64,000 nt of DNA from Blastopirellula marina DSM 3645 (GCF_000153105.1 NZ_CH672376.1:484992-548991); one strand, 5' to 3'; positions 17,572 through 26,448 are shown, numbered from the stretch's first letter. Notes: a model not told the origin generated them from the letters alone. Numbers and translations are program-made.

Positions 17572-18242
17572 ACGAAAACGAACGAATCGAATTGCAACGT
17601 CAGATTGACCTATTGGTTGACGGCGAACTGTCAGCTGAACAAGAGCGCCACTTACTGACGCGGCTGGATCAGGAAGAGGCATGGCGCGATTGTGCGCTGA
17701 CATTCGTCGAAAACCAAGTTTGGCGGCGAGCAGTACCGCAAACCGTTGATTCCCCCCCCGCGGCGATTCCCCGCGCCGCAACGACAACTCCCACCGCGGC
17801 GCCGATCCTCCACGGCGCCCGCGGTTGGGATGGTCGCTTGGGTCAACTAGCGGCGCTCGCCGCATCGGTCATGATCGCCTTTATCGGGGGTCAACTGGCC
17901 GCGCCTTTTATGACGACTTCAGAAAGCGGCGGCACGTCGGTTGTTTCTCCGCTTTCTCAAAATTCTCCGCAAGAGAATGGGCTGTTCGTCAACTATCGTT
18001 CCGGCGATCGAGTCGATCGGATGCCGATTGCGATTGATGACAGCAAACCATTTGATCCTGCGGCGCCTTTTCCGACTTCGTTCGGAATGAGCGCGGCGGA
18101 GTTGCAAGAGCTGAGCGACGCCGGCCGGACGTATCAGCAAAAGCAACAGTGGGTGCCGGTGACTTTAAAAGATGGACGTCAGGCGGTGATTCCGATGCAA
18201 GAGGTCGTCGTAGAGCCGACCCCGAAGCACTACTTTCCCTAG
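17568..18242 (+). CDS. Putative membrane anti-sigma factor
   Basis: A 224-residue protein with a short N-terminal cytoplasmic domain (about 100 residues, helical, starting MNENERIELQRQIDLLVDGE), one hydrophobic segment near residues 92-113, and a C-terminal part of about 110 residues on the other side of the membrane. The DGELSAEQERHLLTRLD helix resembles the start of zinc-less anti-sigma domains; the HXXXCXXC motif of ZAS domains is not present. Its start overlaps the sigma factor stop (ATGA), so it is likely translationally coupled to it. Anti-sigma function is inferred from position and topology. Confidence 0.68.
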   Translation: MNENERIELQRQIDLLVDGELSAEQERHLLTRLDQEEAWRDCALTFVENQVWRRAVPQTVDSPPAAIPRAATTTPTAAPILHGARGWDGRLGQLAALAASVMIAFIGGQLAAPFMTTSESGGTSVVSPLSQNSPQENGLFVNYRSGDRVDRMPIAIDDSKPFDPAAPFPTSFGMSAAELQELSDAGRTYQQKQQWVPVTLKDGRQAVIPMQEVVVEPTPKHYFP

Positions 18243-18302
18243 GCCCAGGCCAACCGCCGACCACGCACAACACAAACCAAAACGAAGCAGGAGTTTTACG
18301 CG

Positions 18303-19253
18303 ATGAACTTGAATTGGTATTCCCAAGGCTTGATGTTGGCCGCGATGGCCGTGACGGTCGGCGGCGGCAATTTGCTGCTGGCGAAAGAAGCCGATAGCGA
18401 CGCCAAAGTTGTCGAAGCCAAACCGGTTGAGGCCCAGCCGGCCGACGAAGCGAAGCCGGAGAAACAAGCGGCTGAGCAACACTTCTGGATCGGCGCCAAG
18501 ATGGCCGCCGAAGTGCCGACCTTGCTCAAGCGGCATCTGCCGCAACTCGCCGACAAGGGAGTCTATGTCGAAGCGGTGTTTGACGGCAGCCCGGCGTCGC
18601 AAGCGGGACTAGAAGCGGACGACGTGCTGTTGGAACTGAATGGTCAACCGCTGGTCGAAGCGCGGAAGTTGGTCGAAGCGGTGCGCGGCGGCGAAGGGGA
18701 GAAGCTGAAGCTGGTCGTGCTGCATAACGGCCAAGAGACGACGCTCGAAGTGACTCCACGCACGATTACGCAAGAGGATATCGCGGCGATCACGCAGTCC
18801 GAAATGATGCGCGGCATGGCCGAGCAACAGCCGAGTGACGCGATGCGAATGCGGTTCTTCGGCCCCGGGCAACTCTTGCCGCACGCCGGCGCTCGACCTG
18901 CTTTGCCGCAAATGGGTCAGAACATCACCGTTCAGATCCAGCACCAAGGAGACCAGCCGGCGAAGTTGCACATCGAAAAAGATGGCAAGTCGTACGACAT
19001 CACCGCCGATCAACTGGACCAGTTGCCGGATGATATTCGCCCGCTGATTGAGCAATCGCTGGGCGGCATGCCGTTTGGTCAGCAGGGAGAAATTGATATT
19101 GAATCGCTAATGCCGCAAGGGGCGTCGGGTGGAATGATGCAGCAGCAACTGCAGCAGATCCACAAGATGCTCGAAGAGATGAAAGCTCAGATGCGCGGCC
19201 AGCTGCCGGGGCAACCGCAGCCGCCAGCGGCGGAAGACGATCACGCGATCTAA
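18303..19253 (+). CDS. Secreted PDZ domain protein
   Basis: A 316-residue protein with a signal peptide (residues 1-27) followed by an Ala/Glu/Lys-rich linker and one PDZ domain at about residues 60-150. The PDZ motif PASQAGLEADDVLLELNGQPL and the following GGEGEKLKLVVLHNG strand are as expected of HtrA- or DegS-associated PDZ domains. The rest is low complexity, rich in Gln and Met. No protease domain is present. It lies 60 bases downstream of the anti-sigma gene and probably belongs to the same operon, so it may be a stress-related periplasmic sensor or scaffold of the sigma system. That link is inference. A strong terminator follows. Confidence 0.8.
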   Translation: MNLNWYSQGLMLAAMAVTVGGGNLLLAKEADSDAKVVEAKPVEAQPADEAKPEKQAAEQHFWIGAKMAAEVPTLLKRHLPQLADKGVYVEAVFDGSPASQAGLEADDVLLELNGQPLVEARKLVEAVRGGEGEKLKLVVLHNGQETTLEVTPRTITQEDIAAITQSEMMRGMAEQQPSDAMRMRFFGPGQLLPHAGARPALPQMGQNITVQIQHQGDQPAKLHIEKDGKSYDITADQLDQLPDDIRPLIEQSLGGMPFGQQGEIDIESLMPQGASGGMMQQQLQQIHKMLEEMKAQMRGQLPGQPQPPAAEDDHAI

Positions 19254-19292
19254 GATGCAGACCTGTTTCTCGCCAGGTAGAAGAGGGATGAG

Positions 19293-19327
19293 AGCGGCGT
19301 GCGCGGCAAGGCGCACGTCGCTTTTTT
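19293..19327 (+). terminator. Rho-independent terminator after PDZ gene
   Basis: GCGGCGTGCGC pairs with GCGCACGTCGC around a six-base loop and is followed by six T. It lies 40 bases after the PDZ gene and closes the sigma/anti-sigma/PDZ transcript. Confidence 0.9.
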
Positions 19328-19428
19328 ATGCGCGCCTAGATTCGTTTTGACCTTGTTTGGATCGCGGTTGGCCGTTATTAATTTCGCCGCACGTTAACAA
19401 AAACATCGATCGCGCGGTCTTGCCCTTT

Positions 19429-19692
19429 ATGTCAGAAGTTCGCCAAGTTCCCTTGATATTGCCCGACCTCGGTTTGGATGACTCAACGCTTCGCGCCAGC
19501 ATGTGGCTGGTGCCGAAGGGAAAGTCAGTCTACCGCGGTGATCGTTTGCTCGAAGTCTTCGCCGGCGAAGTGACGTTTGACGTCGTCGCCCCCGAGTCGG
19601 GCGTCCTGTCGCAGAAGATGGTCGATGAAGACGATCGGATTGAAGTCGGGCAGTTGCTTGGCGCCATCGTTGCTAGCGAAGAGCTGAATTAG
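19429..19692 (+). CDS. Lipoyl-like domain protein lacking the lipoylation lysine
   Basis: An 87-residue protein with the all-beta biotinyl/lipoyl fold: VPKGKSVYRGDRLLEV (about residues 28-43) and VVAPESGVLSQKM (about 52-65) match the flanking strands of a lipoyl domain. In the hairpin where the modified Lys would be, the sequence is FAGEV with Glu47, so no lipoyl or biotin can be attached there. No dehydrogenase or carboxylase gene is adjacent. The ATG is preceded by no clear ribosome binding site. It could be a degenerate fold used as a binding or structural domain, or a dedicated partner that does not need a cofactor. Confidence 0.72.
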   Translation: MSEVRQVPLILPDLGLDDSTLRASMWLVPKGKSVYRGDRLLEVFAGEVTFDVVAPESGVLSQKMVDEDDRIEVGQLLGAIVASEELN

Positions 19693-19845
19693 CATCGCGC
19701 CAGCGGCTTGAGACTTCGTACATTGGGTGCAGCGGAGCGAAACCCAACAATCCGCGTGCAGGTCGAAGGTGCGTTACGCCAGCGAGCGACATCCCCTGAG
19801 CGAATCGACGCGTTGCGCGCTTGCTCCACCCACGCTACCCCTGAA

Positions 19846-20283
19846 TTAGCCTTCGAACACGTCGAGCTTCTCGATGCGACGTTGATGCCGGCCCCCTTCG
19901 AACTCGCCGGCGAGCCAAGCGTCGACAATTTCTAGCGCCAGCGGCAACTCGATCAGGCGTTCGCCCATCGCGATCACGTTGGCGTTGTTATGCCGGCGGC
20001 CAAGCTGGGCGGTTTCTACGCTCCAGCAATAAGCGCAGCGCACTCCGCGGATCCGATTGGCCGCGATCGCTTCGCCGTTGCCGGAGCCGCCGAGCACGAT
20101 TCCACGCTCAAATTTGCCATCGGCGACTGCTTGAGCGGCTGGCATGATGAAATCAGGGTAGTCGCATGACTCTGCCGAAAACGTGCCGTAATCGGCCGCT
20201 TCGTGTCCCAATTTCTGTAAGTACTCCAAAATCGCTTGCTTGTAGTGAAAGCCGGCGTGGTCGGAAGCGACGACGATCTTCAT
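19846..20283 (-). CDS. rpiB: Ribose-5-phosphate isomerase B
   Basis: A 145-residue cytoplasmic enzyme that interconverts ribose-5-phosphate and ribulose-5-phosphate in the pentose phosphate pathway. The start was set at the ATG beginning MKIVVASDHAGF. The phosphate-binding region and the ARHNDAN-like GRRHNNANVIAMG and EGGRHQRRIEKL motifs are typical. Where the E. coli enzyme has a Cys in ICGTGVG, this one has VLGGSGNGE, as in actinobacterial RpiB, whose catalytic base is thought to be the Glu a few residues on. The upstream region carries no strong promoter. The enzyme call is firm; the catalytic base assignment is by analogy. Confidence 0.93.
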   Translation of the reverse strand: MKIVVASDHAGFHYKQAILEYLQKLGHEAADYGTFSAESCDYPDFIMPAAQAVADGKFERGIVLGGSGNGEAIAANRIRGVRCAYCWSVETAQLGRRHNNANVIAMGERLIELPLALEIVDAWLAGEFEGGRHQRRIEKLDVFEG

Positions 20284-20545
20284 TGGGCGAACTGACGAAA
20301 GGATTGGAGGGGATCCCCCCGCACGACGGCGAGAGGAGGCGAATCGCCCCATCATAGTCGGCAGAATCCGATCGTGTTAGGCCGGCAACTGCGGTGCGGT
20401 TGGCCGTTAAGCCGGCATTTACGGTTCTTTTTTTGCCAAATTCGTGCAGCAAATTTCCATTTTCCGGCCGATGAATCTGTATGACCTACTCTTCTGCATT
20501 GAATTCGGAGAATTTTCGTCCACTTTCCCACCCGCGCTTTTCGTT

Positions 20546-22315
20546 ATGTCGGTCGATTCCAAATCCCCAGCCGCGCCGCGGGGCATTCTTCATTGGGGAA
20601 TGCTCGCCGCTATTTTGTTAGCGGTCGCGATGGCCGTGACGCCTAACGTCGCCGATCCCGACCTGTGGGGGCACGTGCAATATGGCGCCGATCTGCTGCG
20701 CGAAGGCTTGCCGGCGACGACCACTTACAGCTACACGGCCGAGGGATATCGTTGGATCAATCATGAAAATCTAAGCGAAGTCGTGCTGGCGATCGGCGCC
20801 GAGACGATCGGGCCCGTCGGTCTGTTGTGGGGCAAGTGTTTGCTAGGACTAGCGATCGTCGGCGTCATGCTGTGGCGCTGCGAGTCGCAACGATTGCCGT
20901 TGCTGGTCTCTGGCGTGGTCGCGCTGTTAGTCGCTCTCAACTTGACGAATCACTGGAACGCGCGACCGCAGCTATCAAGCTTCGCCCTGTTCACCGTATT
21001 AATTATTTTGCTGGACCAATGTTTCGCCGGCTGGAGAAACGACTGGCGCTTGCCATGGTTGGGGGCCCAGTTTCGTCGTCAAAGCTATCAACCGCTCGCC
21101 GCTTCGCACCCGCGGATGAAATGGTTATGGCTTTGCGTTCCCCTCTTTTTTGTCTGGGCCAACGCGCATGGCGGATTTGTCGCCGGGTACGCCGTTTTTC
21201 TGGGCTATTTGATTTGTCGTTTCCTCGAGTTATCGCTCGATCGCGGTTGGCAGGGCGCCGGCATGATGCGCCGATTGACGTTGATGGCGGTCGTCGGCGG
21301 CCTGGCGACGTTGGTGAATCCCTACGGTCCCCACTTGCATCGCTGGTTGCTGAATTCCTTGGGAACGGCGCGGCCCGAGATTACCGAATGGCATCCGCTT
21401 TACGAACTGAACCTGGCGTCGGTCGCCTTTTTTGCGCTGATCGCGGCGTTGGTTTTCTCGATCCTATGCAGCCGTAAGCCGCTCGACTTTACGCAGTTGG
21501 CGATCACCGGCGTCGTTGGTTGGCAGGCGCTGGCGCATCAACGGCACACGCCGTTTTTGGCGATTTTGTTTGGGCTGTGGTACGCGCCGCATGTCGCTTC
21601 GGCTTGGGAGCGTTGCTTTGGCGCTAGTTCGGCGACCGAGAGTCCGTCGCCGCGGCAAGCCTGGATGATGGGCGGCGGCTTGGCCGTCGTGTATGGAGTG
21701 CTGATCGCGGCGCTGGTCCCCCGGCTTTCGCAGATGCCGACGCCGCGCGATCAGTATCCGGTTTCGGCGATGCAATACATGGCCGATCATCATCTGCAAG
21801 GTCGTCTCGTCGCGACTTACAACTGGGCCCAGTACGCGATTCATGCGCTGGCGAGCGACGGCGATACGCAGTTGCAATTCGACGGTCGATTTCGAACGAG
21901 CTATCCGCAAGAGGTGCTCGATATGCACTTCGATTTGATTTTGGGACCCGATCCGCAGATGCGAAATCGCAGCGCCGCGTCAGGGCCGCCCGACGCCGGT
22001 CGCGTGTTGAAATATGGTCAGCCTGATCTGGTGTTGATCGATCGGGGACAACCTTATTCGACCCAAGCCATGCAGCAGCACTCGGCGGAGTGGACGCTGC
22101 TTTATCAAGATTCATTGGCCCAAGTTTGGGGCCGTCGCGACGAGTACGGTGAGCCGACCTCGACGCGTTACGTTCCGCCGCGAGAGCGCCAAATCAGCGA
22201 TGCCCCGCAAGTTGGCGCCGTTGCGTGGCCTGCACATCCGATTCGCCGTCAGGCGATCGCGCGTGCGCAACCTTTACCATCCATCATGCCGGACCATACG
22301 GAAAAGGGGAAATAG
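20546..22315 (+). CDS. Polytopic membrane protein, unknown function
   Basis: A 589-residue integral membrane protein with ten or so hydrophobic helices from about residue 15 to 460, followed by a 130-residue soluble C-terminal part. The N-terminal segment DPDLWGHVQYGADLLREG is typical of a planctomycete family resembling GT-C-type glycosyltransferases or other membrane-embedded transferases, but I could not identify the acidic GT-C motif with certainty. The gene directly precedes a DPM1-like GT2 glycosyltransferase, with only one base between them, so they may work together on lipid-linked sugars. The first ATG upstream (20471) is also possible. Confidence 0.68.
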   Translation: MSVDSKSPAAPRGILHWGMLAAILLAVAMAVTPNVADPDLWGHVQYGADLLREGLPATTTYSYTAEGYRWINHENLSEVVLAIGAETIGPVGLLWGKCLLGLAIVGVMLWRCESQRLPLLVSGVVALLVALNLTNHWNARPQLSSFALFTVLIILLDQCFAGWRNDWRLPWLGAQFRRQSYQPLAASHPRMKWLWLCVPLFFVWANAHGGFVAGYAVFLGYLICRFLELSLDRGWQGAGMMRRLTLMAVVGGLATLVNPYGPHLHRWLLNSLGTARPEITEWHPLYELNLASVAFFALIAALVFSILCSRKPLDFTQLAITGVVGWQALAHQRHTPFLAILFGLWYAPHVASAWERCFGASSATESPSPRQAWMMGGGLAVVYGVLIAALVPRLSQMPTPRDQYPVSAMQYMADHHLQGRLVATYNWAQYAIHALASDGDTQLQFDGRFRTSYPQEVLDMHFDLILGPDPQMRNRSAASGPPDAGRVLKYGQPDLVLIDRGQPYSTQAMQQHSAEWTLLYQDSLAQVWGRRDEYGEPTSTRYVPPRERQISDAPQVGAVAWPAHPIRRQAIARAQPLPSIMPDHTEKGK

Positions 22316-22316
22316 A

Positions 22317-23180
22317 ATGCCAGCCTCCATGATCGCGCCGCGGACCAGTTCGCCGCGTGAATCCTTCGATTGGGAAGGGGAAACCATTACCGCGATCGAT
22401 CGCCGCTTGGACGAGATTGACCGTCTATCGCAAGCGCTCAGCGCCGATCAAACCGAGCAGCGCTGCGCACCGTGCGACTATCATTTTCCGCCCGGCTTTC
22501 GGTTGAGCGTCGTGATCCCGGTTTACAACGAGCGCGAAACGATCGAAAAAATTGTTCGTCGGATTCATCAGTTGCCGATCGACACCGAGATCATCGTGGT
22601 CGACGATTGCAGCACCGACGGCACGCGGGACGTATTGGCTCGGATCGCGCATTACGTCGATCTGAAGATCAAATATCACGACCACAACCAAGGTAAAGGC
22701 GCCGCTTTGCGAACCGGTTTCGCCGCGGCGAGCGGCGAAGTGGTCATCGTGCAAGACGCGGACCTGGAATACGAGCCGCGCGATATCCTAACCGTGATTC
22801 AGCCGATTCTCGAAGGAGAAGCGGACGTCGCCTATGGATCGCGATTTAGCGAAGCGCGGCACGTCAACTCGTCTTGGATTCATCGCGCCGGAAATCGCTG
22901 TTTGACGTGGTTGTCGAATTTTACGACTGGGCTGCGAATCACTGACATGGAGACCTGCTACAAGGCGATCCGGACTTCGGCCTTGCGCTCGGTAACGATC
23001 GAGCAAGACCGTTTCGGGTTTGAGCCCGAAATCACGGCCAAGCTCGCTCGCCGCAGCTTTCGGATCGTGGAGCGACCGATTTCGTACAACGCGCGCAGTT
23101 GGAAAAGCGGCAAGAAGATCGGCATGCGTGACGCAATTCAGGCAATTTGGTGCATTCTGCGTTACGGATGGCGCGATTAG
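22317..23180 (+). CDS. GT2 glycosyltransferase, dolichyl-phosphate mannosyltransferase type
   Basis: A 287-residue GT2-type transferase resembling the DPM1/polyprenyl-phosphate glycosyltransferase group. Motifs: SVVIPVYNERETIEKI (about residues 62-77), the VDDCSTDGT nucleotide-binding loop, the QDADLEYEP metal-binding DxD, and AYGSRF. About 45 residues of poorly conserved sequence precede the catalytic domain. There is no C-terminal membrane domain, so it is probably peripheral and partners with the preceding membrane protein gene, whose stop codon is one base upstream. Donor and acceptor cannot be inferred. An AAGGGGAAA ribosome binding site precedes the ATG. Confidence 0.88.
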   Translation: MPASMIAPRTSSPRESFDWEGETITAIDRRLDEIDRLSQALSADQTEQRCAPCDYHFPPGFRLSVVIPVYNERETIEKIVRRIHQLPIDTEIIVVDDCSTDGTRDVLARIAHYVDLKIKYHDHNQGKGAALRTGFAAASGEVVIVQDADLEYEPRDILTVIQPILEGEADVAYGSRFSEARHVNSSWIHRAGNRCLTWLSNFTTGLRITDMETCYKAIRTSALRSVTIEQDRFGFEPEITAKLARRSFRIVERPISYNARSWKSGKKIGMRDAIQAIWCILRYGWRD

Positions 23181-23252
23181 TCGCAGGGGCGGCGCCCATC
23201 CTCGCTCGACTGTCCTACAATAGTCGAGTGATTGGAACTGAACGGAACAAGA

Positions 23253-23296
23253 CGCAGCGCGGCGCCCACGAGAAAAGTGCGTGACGCCGCGCTGCG
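23253..23296. other. Strong GC stem-loop before the rhomboid gene
   Basis: CGCAGCGCGGCG and CGCCGCGCTGCG form a 12-base perfect stem around a 20-base loop between the glycosyltransferase and rhomboid genes. There is no T-run, so it is not a typical intrinsic terminator; it could be an mRNA stabiliser or REP element. Confidence 0.6.
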
Positions 23297-23332
23297 ACTC
23301 AATAAGGCGTCCCCCGGGGCGACAATAATGAA

Positions 23333-24271
23333 ATGCGGCAAATCGGCGCCATTGCATCGGATCAAGAAGCGGCACGCTTCGTCGACTACCTGTTGACGCA
23401 AGGGATCGAGGCGAAATCCGATCCGCGTAACGGCGAGTTCACCATCTGGATTCATGACGAATCGCATATCGACCAGGCGCGCAGCGAACTCCAGGCCTAT
23501 CTCTCGAACCCTAACGACCAGCGCTACGCCGACGCTTCGAAAGAGGCGAACTCGATTCGAAAGGTGGAATACCTGAAGGACGAACAGCGCCGTAAGAATG
23601 TGCATGACATGCGCGGCAAGTTAGGGGGGGCCGGCATGATGGCCCGCATGGCGCCGGTCACGATGACCATCATGTGGATCTGTATCGGCGTGACGGCGGT
23701 CAGCTTTTTCGCCCCCAATTTTTTTCCCGGCTTAAGGGGAAACTGGCTCATCGACTGGCTGACCTTCGCACCCTATTCGATGCTGCCGGCGGCGATGCTC
23801 AAGCACGATCCGTTTGTCGCGATCGAAGCAGGACAAGTTTGGCGATTAATCACGCCGATCTTTCCGCACGGCGGACTAATGCACATCGCGTTTAATATGT
23901 ACATGTGGTACTCGTTTGGCGGAATTTTAGAACGCCGTCTGGGATCAGGCCGTTACCTGATGATGGTGCTGGGCCTGGCGATTTTTGGCAATGTCGCAGC
24001 GGCGTCGGCGTCGATTTTTATTACCGGCAACGCCAGCGAGCTGTATGCGATCGGCATCTCTGGCGTCTTGTTTGGCCTGTTTGGTTTCGCCTGGGTGAAG
24101 TCGACTTTTGAGCCCCAGTTTGGCATTTATCTGCCGAGCCAGTCGGTGCTGATGATGATGCTGTGGTTCGGCCTTTGCTGGCTCGGCTTTGTCGGCAATA
24201 TCGCCAACTGGGGTCATACCTGCGGGCTGATCGCCGGCGTGATCGCCGGATTTATTCCGAGCCGTTCGTGA
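23333..24271 (+). CDS. Rhomboid family intramembrane serine protease
   Basis: A 312-residue membrane protease with a soluble N-terminal domain of about 100 residues, reminiscent of the cytoplasmic domain of E. coli GlpG, and six hydrophobic helices. The catalytic Ser243 is in GISGVLFG and the His295 in ANWGHTCGL, spaced as in active rhomboids; the HGGLMHIAFNMY segment (about residues 179-190) corresponds to the L1/TM2 region with its conserved His/Asn. These proteases cleave single-pass membrane proteins inside the bilayer. The nearest genes do not suggest a substrate. The downstream convergent gene overlaps it by 20 bases. Confidence 0.92.
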   Translation: MRQIGAIASDQEAARFVDYLLTQGIEAKSDPRNGEFTIWIHDESHIDQARSELQAYLSNPNDQRYADASKEANSIRKVEYLKDEQRRKNVHDMRGKLGGAGMMARMAPVTMTIMWICIGVTAVSFFAPNFFPGLRGNWLIDWLTFAPYSMLPAAMLKHDPFVAIEAGQVWRLITPIFPHGGLMHIAFNMYMWYSFGGILERRLGSGRYLMMVLGLAIFGNVAAASASIFITGNASELYAIGISGVLFGLFGFAWVKSTFEPQFGIYLPSQSVLMMMLWFGLCWLGFVGNIANWGHTCGLIAGVIAGFIPSRS

Positions 24272-24740
24272 CCATGATCGGCGTCGAGCGCGAAACGGCG
24301 TAGTCGATAAACTCGCGCAGGCCTGTTTGGATCGGCGCCGCGTCTAATCCCTTTTCGCGTCCCGTCGATTTAATCTGACCGCAATCCAGATCGATCGCGA
24401 TGGTGCAGGTCTTACCTGCATGGTGAAACTCCAACGCAATCGGCCAGTCCGGCTCGCACGACGAGTCGACGCCTGGAAATCGATAGCTGGCGTCTTCGAC
24501 CAACGCTTTTTGCAGATCGTCGAGATCAGCGACGTGCGAAATGTCGCGTCGTTCCTCGCTTCCATCGATCTGACGGACCAGTTGCACCTGTTTGGCGCTG
24601 CGGATGAGGACGACATCATCCGGGCCAAAATAGACGATCGCCTCCTTGGTGCGACTCCAGTGGTAGGCGAGATTTAGCCCGGCGATTGTCGCGGCGAGCA
24701 GGAGAATAGCGGCGACCAGCCATGTTCCGCGAGTTTTCAT
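24252..24740 (-). CDS. Membrane-anchored hypothetical protein
   Basis: A 162-residue protein with one N-terminal hydrophobic helix (about residues 6-28) and a soluble domain probably outside the cytoplasm. The start was set at the ATG giving MKTRGTWLVAA; an in-frame codon further upstream would add 45 charged residues before the helix. No domain is recognised. Its 3' end overlaps the rhomboid gene by 20 bases in convergent orientation, which is unusual but not rare. Confidence 0.6.
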   Translation of the reverse strand: MKTRGTWLVAAILLLAATIAGLNLAYHWSRTKEAIVYFGPDDVVLIRSAKQVQLVRQIDGSEERRDISHVADLDDLQKALVEDASYRFPGVDSSCEPDWPIALEFHHAGKTCTIAIDLDCGQIKSTGREKGLDAAPIQTGLREFIDYAVSRSTPIMVTNGSE

Positions 24741-24853
24741 GCACGATAGCAGCGGGATAGAGGTAATTTTTCGTTCGACCGCGTCATAGTATACTTGGGT
24801 TTTCCGCAGCGGATGACCGCTTGCAGGTCGACTATTCTCCGGGAGTGGGATCG

Positions 24854-25081
24854 ATGCCTGACGATTTTGATCCATATCGCGAAGCGTTGATTGTAGAAGA
24901 ACGAACCATTTGGCCGGCCGAATGCGACACTGCGGCGGCCGATCGCCCGCGAATTGAGCGTTTGCTGCATGATGACGCGGCGAGTTGCAGTCAGTTGGAA
25001 TATGTCCGGATCCATACCGGTTTTTGCCGCATGATTAGCGTGACGGCGGAAGATCTCGATCGAGTGGGCGCGCGCGCCTAA
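24854..25081 (+). CDS. Small conserved-looking hypothetical protein
   Basis: A 75-residue soluble acidic protein preceded by a GGGAGTGGG ribosome binding site. No domain is recognised; one Cys pair (CDT...CSQ) and another Cys near the end are visible. It directly precedes the AroB gene by 33 bases in the same direction, so may be in its transcript. Confidence 0.45.
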   Translation: MPDDFDPYREALIVEERTIWPAECDTAAADRPRIERLLHDDAASCSQLEYVRIHTGFCRMISVTAEDLDRVGARA

Positions 25082-25114
25082 CCGAATCGGATCGACTTTG
25101 ATTTCCTTTTACTT

Positions 25115-26224
25115 ATGAAGCGAGCAGCGTTGACGGCGGAACATGAAATCGTTCGCGTGCAATTGAGCGAACGCAGCTACGATATTGCAATAGGCGCTGG
25201 GATTATCGACACGGCGCCCCCGTTTTTCTCCGCGCGTGCCAAGATTTCGCACGCGGTCTTGGTCACCGACGATCAGGTGCGACCTCTCTACGCCGATCGA
25301 ATCGCCGCCGCTTGCGCTGCGAGCGGGATGCGGACGACGCTGTTGTCCGTACCGGCCGGCGAAACCAGCAAATCGATCGCGATGGCCGATCAGCTTTGGA
25401 ACCAATGTCTGGCCGAAGGCGCCGACCGCAAGACGGTGGTCATCGCCGTGGGAGGCGGAGTGATCGGCGACCTGGCCGGCTTTATCGCCGCGACGTTCGC
25501 CCGCGGACTCTCGTTTTTTCAAGTTCCGACAACGCTGTTAGCGCAAGTCGACAGCAGCGTTGGAGGCAAAGTCGGCGTCAATCTTCCGACGGCCAAAAAC
25601 ATGGTCGGCGCGTTCTGGCAGCCGCAAGGAGTCTTGATCGATGTCGACGTCTTGGCGACGCTTCCGGAGCGGGAATACCGCGCCGGAATGGCAGAAGTGG
25701 TCAAGTATGGGGTAATTTTGGACCCCGACTTCTTCGCTTACTTAGAAGCGAATGTCGCGTCGATCCAGCTACGCGATCGGAAAGTTCTGACGCAGGTGAT
25801 CGCTCGGTGCTGCCAGCTGAAAGCGGATGTCGTGCAAGCAGACGAACGGGAGACCACCGGATTGCGGGCGGTACTGAACTATGGCCATACGTTTTGTCAT
25901 GCTTTTGAGGCGACCTGCGGCTATGGCCAGTTGCTGCACGGCGAAGCGGTTTCGATCGGCATGTTGTGCGCTTCGCGACTGGCGGAATCGCTCGGTCGGA
26001 TATCGCCTGACGTCACGCAACGTCAGCGGAAGCTCTTGTCAGCGCTTGGTTTGCCGACAGTTCCTCCCCAGGTTGATATCGACCTGGTCATGACGGCGAT
26101 GCAGCGAGATAAGAAAGTGGAACATGGCAAGTTGCAATTCGTGTTGCCCACGAAGCTAGGTATGGTTGAACTAGTCGGCGATGTCCCCGTTAAGCTGGCG
26201 AAACAGGCGATCAACGATGGGTGA
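25115..26224 (+). CDS. aroB: 3-dehydroquinate synthase
   Basis: A 369-residue cytoplasmic enzyme that converts 3-deoxy-D-arabino-heptulosonate 7-phosphate to 3-dehydroquinate in the shikimate pathway. The NAD-binding glycine stretch VGGGVIGDLAGF (about residues 110-121), the VPTTLLAQVDSSVGGK segment (about 133-148), and the zinc ligands in AEVVKYG (Glu), NYGHTFCHA (His) and LLHGEAVSIGM (His) are all present. Length is typical of the family. No other shikimate gene is nearby, as is often the case in planctomycetes. Start is the first ATG; an upstream ribosome binding site is not obvious. Confidence 0.96.
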   Translation: MKRAALTAEHEIVRVQLSERSYDIAIGAGIIDTAPPFFSARAKISHAVLVTDDQVRPLYADRIAAACAASGMRTTLLSVPAGETSKSIAMADQLWNQCLAEGADRKTVVIAVGGGVIGDLAGFIAATFARGLSFFQVPTTLLAQVDSSVGGKVGVNLPTAKNMVGAFWQPQGVLIDVDVLATLPEREYRAGMAEVVKYGVILDPDFFAYLEANVASIQLRDRKVLTQVIARCCQLKADVVQADERETTGLRAVLNYGHTFCHAFEATCGYGQLLHGEAVSIGMLCASRLAESLGRISPDVTQRQRKLLSALGLPTVPPQVDIDLVMTAMQRDKKVEHGKLQFVLPTKLGMVELVGDVPVKLAKQAINDG

Positions 26225-26448
26225 TAGGGCGTTGACCTATTGCGCCTCTCCGCAGAGGGAATGTGGGAATGCGCCAATTATCATTTCGTGCATATCAAGA
26301 ATTTCTGCGAACCCTATAGTGAGGGGCGAAGACGTTCGTTGGTTCGATCGCATAGTCCGGGTGTGATTTAGAACCGCGTTGGTCATGTTTCGTTCAAGAG
26401 CACATTCGCCCAATCCGGCGAATCGCAATTCACTCGATGGGGCAGATA

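Noticed and set aside
19708..19935. 75-codon plus-strand reading frame before rpiB
   Set aside because: It overlaps the 3' end of rpiB on the opposite strand, no ribosome binding site, and its first half is low-information intergenic sequence.
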